DNA of 26,014 bases, taken from NCBI GenBank assembly GCA_964458575.1, contig CAYWMD010000081.1, positions 1 through 26,014 of the forward strand, written 5' to 3'. Positions 22,615 to 26,014 of this stretch are shown one piece after another. Positions within the stretch are counted from its first letter, which is position 1. Each line of letters begins with the position of its first letter. Made by a program: the position numbers and the translations under genes. Below the pieces are notes generated by a model, which was given only the letters and a program-made list of their open reading frames with translations, was not told the origin of the DNA and made no database searches. Source of the stretch: CAYWMD01 sp964458575. GTDB taxonomy: Bacteria > Verrucomicrobiota > Verrucomicrobiia > Limisphaerales > JADLHS01.

Positions 22615-24485
22615 GGAATCAACACGTTCACGCGACCGCGATAAAGCCGTGCTCCCGGTCCGCCGGGGTCGCTCACCACCGTCGGCGTGCCGGTGGCCAC
22701 CACATTGGTCAGCACCGTCCAGTTCGCGGCTGCCACATCGTCCTTGTAATCCACCGTGTAGCTGCGGTTGGGCGTGCTGGCCCAGTTCAACACCGCTCCA
22801 CTGGCGGCCGCCGCGACGTTCAGAATCAGCGGCTCGACAATCGCGCCGGGCGAACCGATGTCCAGTCCGTTGGTGGCGGCGAACGCGCCGTTCACGCCGT
22901 TGGTCGCAAAGAAATTCAAAATGTTCGGCAGGCGGGCCACATGCGGATCGGGTTGATACACAAAAGTTGGACCCGCCGGGGAATGGGCCGCGGAAAAACT
23001 GGCAAAGGTGATCTTGTCCGTGTTGTTCGTCGCGGTTGGATTCCATAGGTTGATGGCGTCGCCGCCGCCGCCCAGTCCGAGGCTGATGTCGGGATACGTG
23101 ACAACCTGCACGGTCGCGGCCAGATTCGTTCCCCACCAGGCGCGGAATTGCGCCGGCGTAATATCCTGCACGAACACGATGCTTTCACCGGGCCGGACGA
23201 TGATGTCATTGGTGAAGGTGAACGCGCTGGCAATGGATTGGGAGCCATCATCGAAGCGATAGCCGCGCAGATTCACGGAGTGATCGTCGAGGTTGCTCAA
23301 CTCCCACCAGTCGGCGTGGCCCGCGCTGGGCGAGGCCTCGTTGGATTGGACCTCGGTGACCACCAGCAGCGGCTTGCGCGTGACGGTGACGACGGCGGAG
23401 ACGGCGTTGGTGCCAACCGTGTTGTAAGCAATGACTTTGTAAGTGCCCGAGTTGTTGGTTTGAACATCGAGCAGCGTCAACTGGCTGGCGGTTTCACCGG
23501 GCAAATCCACGTCGTTCCGTTGCCATTGGTAGGAAGGTACCGGGTAGCCAACCGCCTGCGAATTCAGCGTGATGTTCTGGCCGATGGTTGGACTGACATC
23601 CGACGGCATGACGGTAAAAATGGGCGACGCGGGCGCGGGAGTCACCGTGAGCGTGGCGTTGGAACTGGCGACGACCTGCACGCCGTTGGTGACCAGCACG
23701 CTGTAGGTCCCGGCGTTGTTGGTCTGGGCATTCGTAACAACCAGGGACGAGCTGGTGGCGCCCTCAATGGCATTGCTGTTGAAAAACCACTGGTAGCGCG
23801 GCTTCGGGAGACCGTACGCGGCCGCCGTGAAAGTGGCATTGCCGCCCGCGCTCACGGTGAAATTGGTCGGGTGCTGTGCGATCGCCAGCGACACCGGACC
23901 GGCGGTGTAACCGGGCGAACCAATGTCGGCATTGGCCGACCCGGCGGTGAATGTGCCGCCGACGCCCAGCACGCTCAACACGCCAAAGGTGCCGTTGTTC
24001 GTGTTATAGGTGAAGCTCGTGCCGCGTGTGGCGGCGCCGAAGGACACGCTGTCCACTGGATTGTCATTGGCATCCCACAGTTGCACGCCGTCGCCGCCCG
24101 AACCCAGGCCCGGTTCGGCGTACATTCTGATTTGGATTCCCACGGGCAGATTCGCGGCCCCCCACCAGGCGAGAAAATCCGCGGGGTCGGTGTTCTGTTC
24201 GATCTCAAACAGGACGACGGATTCGCCGGGAGCAATGGTCACGCCGTCCAGCACATCGGCGTTGGCCTGCGCGGCCTCGAGGTCGCCGGTCCCGTCAGTG
24301 AACTTGTAATCCGTGAGATCCAGCGAGTTGGTGCCGAAATTGGTGAGTTCCCAAAAATCCGAGTGCGCCGCATCGGGGTTGTTCTGGGAGGACGACATCA
24401 CTTCGGTGATGGCCAACTGGGCCGGCAACTGTCTGGCGCTGAACGCAAACGCGAGCAGCGCCACCGCAACAATCTTTTTTATCAT
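22611..24485 (-). CDS. Secreted lamin-tail/Ig-like multidomain protein
   Basis: This 624-residue protein has a signal peptide (1 to about 23, cleavage near PAQ). Domain order: lamin-tail domain 1 (about 24-193), Ig-like domain 1 (about 197-282), Ig-like domain 2 (about 286-369), lamin-tail domain 2 (about 374-549), and a C-terminal beta module (about 554-624, LNWASTPNRSYTVDYKDD). The two lamin-tail domains are clear internal duplicates (ITEV...FWELTNF...APGESVVLFE...LAWWG against VTEV...WWELSNL...RPGESIVFVQ...RAWWG...). I start at ATG 24485, with GGAAG 8 nt upstream; a TTG at 24491 is the alternative. Lamin-tail domains occur in secreted bacterial proteins, often beside nucleases or phosphatases, but no catalytic domain is seen here. 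A Pho box precedes it. Confidence 0.88.
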   Translation of the reverse strand: MIKKIVAVALLAFAFSARQLPAQLAITEVMSSSQNNPDAAHSDFWELTNFGTNSLDLTDYKFTDGTGDLEAAQANADVLDGVTIAPGESVVLFEIEQNTDPADFLAWWGAANLPVGIQIRMYAEPGLGSGGDGVQLWDANDNPVDSVSFGAATRGTSFTYNTNNGTFGVLSVLGVGGTFTAGSANADIGSPGYTAGPVSLAIAQHPTNFTVSAGGNATFTAAAYGLPKPRYQWFFNSNAIEGATSSSLVVTNAQTNNAGTYSVLVTNGVQVVASSNATLTVTPAPASPIFTVMPSDVSPTIGQNITLNSQAVGYPVPSYQWQRNDVDLPGETASQLTLLDVQTNNSGTYKVIAYNTVGTNAVSAVVTVTRKPLLVVTEVQSNEASPSAGHADWWELSNLDDHSVNLRGYRFDDGSQSIASAFTFTNDIIVRPGESIVFVQDITPAQFRAWWGTNLAATVQVVTYPDISLGLGGGGDAINLWNPTATNNTDKITFASFSAAHSPAGPTFVYQPDPHVARLPNILNFFATNGVNGAFAATNGLDIGSPGAIVEPLILNVAAAASGAVLNWASTPNRSYTVDYKDDVAAANWTVLTNVVATGTPTVVSDPGGPGARLYRGRVNVLIP

Positions 24486-24527
24486 AAACAAACTTCCGGG
24501 TTGTCGCGGAGACGGTGTCCTCCCCGT

Positions 24528-24567
24528 GTGTCAGACATTTGACGGCAGAGTTACAAATCGGTGACAA
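24528..24567 (-). promoter_or_regulatory. Pho box upstream of the lamin-tail/pseudopilin/PEP-CTERM genes
   Basis: In the direction of transcription four heptamers recur at an exact 11-bp period: TTGTCAC (24567-24561), TTGTAAC (24556-24550), CCGTCAA (24545-24539) and CTGACAC (24534-24528). TTGTAAC is identical to a porin unit. The lamin-tail ATG lies 42 bp downstream. I do not see a clear -10 box in the GC-rich stretch that follows. PhoB binding is inferred. Confidence 0.7.
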
Positions 24568-24602
24568 CCTGCGGGCGGAGGCCGCCGACGGATTCGATCC
24601 CA

Positions 24603-25922
24603 TCACGGGCGCAGGAACGGGAGAGGGCGGTGCAACCGCAGCGTCCAGGCCATCGAAGGCTCGCCCGTCGCGTTGTCGCCCAGACCAAAATCGTTGTCAT
24701 TGGCCAGCGCGATTTCGTCCGGTCCAAGAATTGCCAGGCCTTCCAGCTTCGGACTGCCGATCGCGCTCAAGCCTGCCGTCGCAAGCCAGACCTCCGTGCG
24801 GGCGGGTGTGATGGGTAGCTTCGACAAATCTCCGCCGACGAGTTCAAACGTCAGCGCGTTTTCATCCGGGCGGCCCAAAAGATTCGTGGCCCCGGCGAAA
24901 TCCACCACGATCAACCGGGCAAAACCCGCCCCCGTCTCCAGGACCAGCAGCTTGTCGGGCGCGAGCCAGTCAGCGTCGTTCAACTTCACGTTGGGTTGTT
25001 TCTGCGCGGGCCCGTAATCCGCGGCGCGACTGAGCGGCACGAGAAAATGGCCGGTTACGCGCGCGTGCAACGGGTCGCTCACGTCGAGCCGGAGGGCGCG
25101 GGCCACGCGGCTTTGTTTCATTCGCTTATCCTCCGCATCACCCGCCGGGCTTTGCAGAATCGCGTAGGCCGTCCGACCGTCCGCCGACAGCGCGAGCGAT
25201 TCGAAGCCGCGATTGTGCCGGCGCTGGCTCAACACCGCCGGGAGAATGGCCTTCACCGGATAGCTCGCGTTCGTGAGCGGTTTCGCCGCCGGTGTGTAGC
25301 GGACAAGCACTTCACCGACGGCGCTTACGACCAGGACCGATGGCGAATACTCCTCGGCGATCAAAAATCTTCCATCCGGCAACACGCGGATCGCTTCCGG
25401 ATCCACGCCGTTTGGATCAACGGGCAGCGGCGACCGGGCGTCGGCCGATGCATACAAACGCTCCTCCGTGCTCAGGTTGCTCAACCCGGTGAGCGGCTTG
25501 CCGTGTCCGTCGCGCAAGGGAATGGTCCGCACAATTTGAATCTGCTCGTTGGTGAGCCGGAAGCGCACGATGGCCGGGCAAAAATCGGGGAGCGGAAAAG
25601 TACGCCGCGTTCCCTTGGCGGTGTCCACCTCGCCATTCGGCCCGCGGTCCGTGATGCCGCAGAACTCATTGTTCCCGGCTCGCGCCAATCCAGAACCGAT
25701 GGACGGCAGATCAGTGTGTTTTAAACCGTTCCTTCGCGCCTGGAGCAAGGCGGGTTCGGAAATTGGCTGAGCGCCGAGGCTCGTCAGTTTGAAGCTCGGC
25801 AATTTGTAAACGCCGGTCACGGCGAAGTCCCGTTCGGCGCGAGTCGCCAACTGTGGCTGCGCGGTTACGGCAAAAAAAACCACGGCCACGAAAAAGGCCC
25901 GCCCGAATCGAGATGATTTCAT
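24603..25922 (-). CDS. Secreted phytase-like esterase (esterase-like activity of phytase family)
   Basis: This 439-residue protein has a Sec signal peptide (hydrophobic core about 9-20). The body is a beta-propeller-type phytase-like domain. Diagnostic blocks include GITDRGPNGEVD (about 88-99), a DPEAIRVLPDGRFLIAEEYSPSV segment around the middle, GFESLALSADGRTAYAI, and PKLEGLAILGPDEIALANDND near the end. Members are annotated as phytase-like esterases, and release of phosphate from organic esters fits this locus, but activity is not established by sequence. The 92 bp upstream within the window show no Pho box or clear promoter. It ends 118 bp before the lamin-tail gene start; that gap contains the Pho box. 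Confidence 0.82.
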   Translation of the reverse strand: MKSSRFGRAFFVAVVFFAVTAQPQLATRAERDFAVTGVYKLPSFKLTSLGAQPISEPALLQARRNGLKHTDLPSIGSGLARAGNNEFCGITDRGPNGEVDTAKGTRRTFPLPDFCPAIVRFRLTNEQIQIVRTIPLRDGHGKPLTGLSNLSTEERLYASADARSPLPVDPNGVDPEAIRVLPDGRFLIAEEYSPSVLVVSAVGEVLVRYTPAAKPLTNASYPVKAILPAVLSQRRHNRGFESLALSADGRTAYAILQSPAGDAEDKRMKQSRVARALRLDVSDPLHARVTGHFLVPLSRAADYGPAQKQPNVKLNDADWLAPDKLLVLETGAGFARLIVVDFAGATNLLGRPDENALTFELVGGDLSKLPITPARTEVWLATAGLSAIGSPKLEGLAILGPDEIALANDNDFGLGDNATGEPSMAWTLRLHRPLPFLRP

Positions 25923-26014
25923 GACGCAAGATTACCCGTTCGATCTGGCGGTTAAAAGGCCGCGCCGTGATGGTATGCTAAAGATTCAGCGGGAGTGGTT
26001 CCGGTCCGATTGTC

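Overview
The window looks like chromosomal DNA of a Verrucomicrobia-type bacterium, perhaps Pedosphaera/Limisphaera-like. The basis is high GC, weak or absent Shine-Dalgarno sequences, an H-X9-DG pseudopilin, a PEP-CTERM protein, a lamin-tail/Ig-like secreted protein and tandem divergent PstB proteins. The lineage is inferred from gene style only; there is no rRNA here. I saw no tRNA, CRISPR array, transposase or phage gene.

Layout. (1) 7-3124, minus strand: an arsenic operon, arsR - arsM - Tat-exported flavoprotein - acr3, with an inverted-repeat operator just before arsR. (2) 3183-3333: a small nested palindrome with terminal inverted repeats (MITE-like), abutting the phoU stop codon. (3) 3333-10898, minus strand: a long phosphate operon read as OprP/O-like porin - PhoU/LMW-phosphatase-like fusion - pstS - pstC - pstA - pstB2 - pstB1 - phoU, headed by a four-unit, 11-bp-periodic Pho box. 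(4) 11334-13254, plus strand: a metallophosphoesterase resembling phospholipase C PlcP and an overlapping glycosyltransferase, a plausible phosphate-sparing lipid-remodelling pair. (5) 13441-15942, plus strand: an orphan Tat-exported molybdopterin oxidoreductase. (6) 16047-17618, minus strand: a PhoX-like phosphatase with its own intrinsic terminator and a Pho-box-like promoter. (7) A SulP transporter with STAS and cyclic-nucleotide-binding domains (minus), divergent from a receiver-only response regulator (plus). (8) 20699-24485, minus strand: a PEP-CTERM protein, a pseudopilin and a lamin-tail protein, probably one operon, headed by a second excellent Pho box. (9) 24603-25922, minus strand: a secreted phytase-like esterase.

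Together this is a phosphate-acquisition island. It covers outer-membrane entry, periplasmic binding, ABC import, PhoU signalling, extracellular phosphate release and probable phospholipid recycling, and it sits beside arsenic detoxification. Arsenate enters cells through phosphate transporters, so the adjacency makes sense.

The most unusual points are these. The two PstB ATPases have complementary losses: one lacks the LSGGQ signature, the other lacks the Q-loop Gln and the H-loop His. They should form an obligate heterodimer with one working ATP site. A PhoU domain is fused to a low-molecular-weight phosphatase/arsenate-reductase-like domain whose catalytic Cys and Arg are gone. A Pho box stands in front of a secreted lamin-tail/pseudopilin/PEP-CTERM cassette of unknown function.
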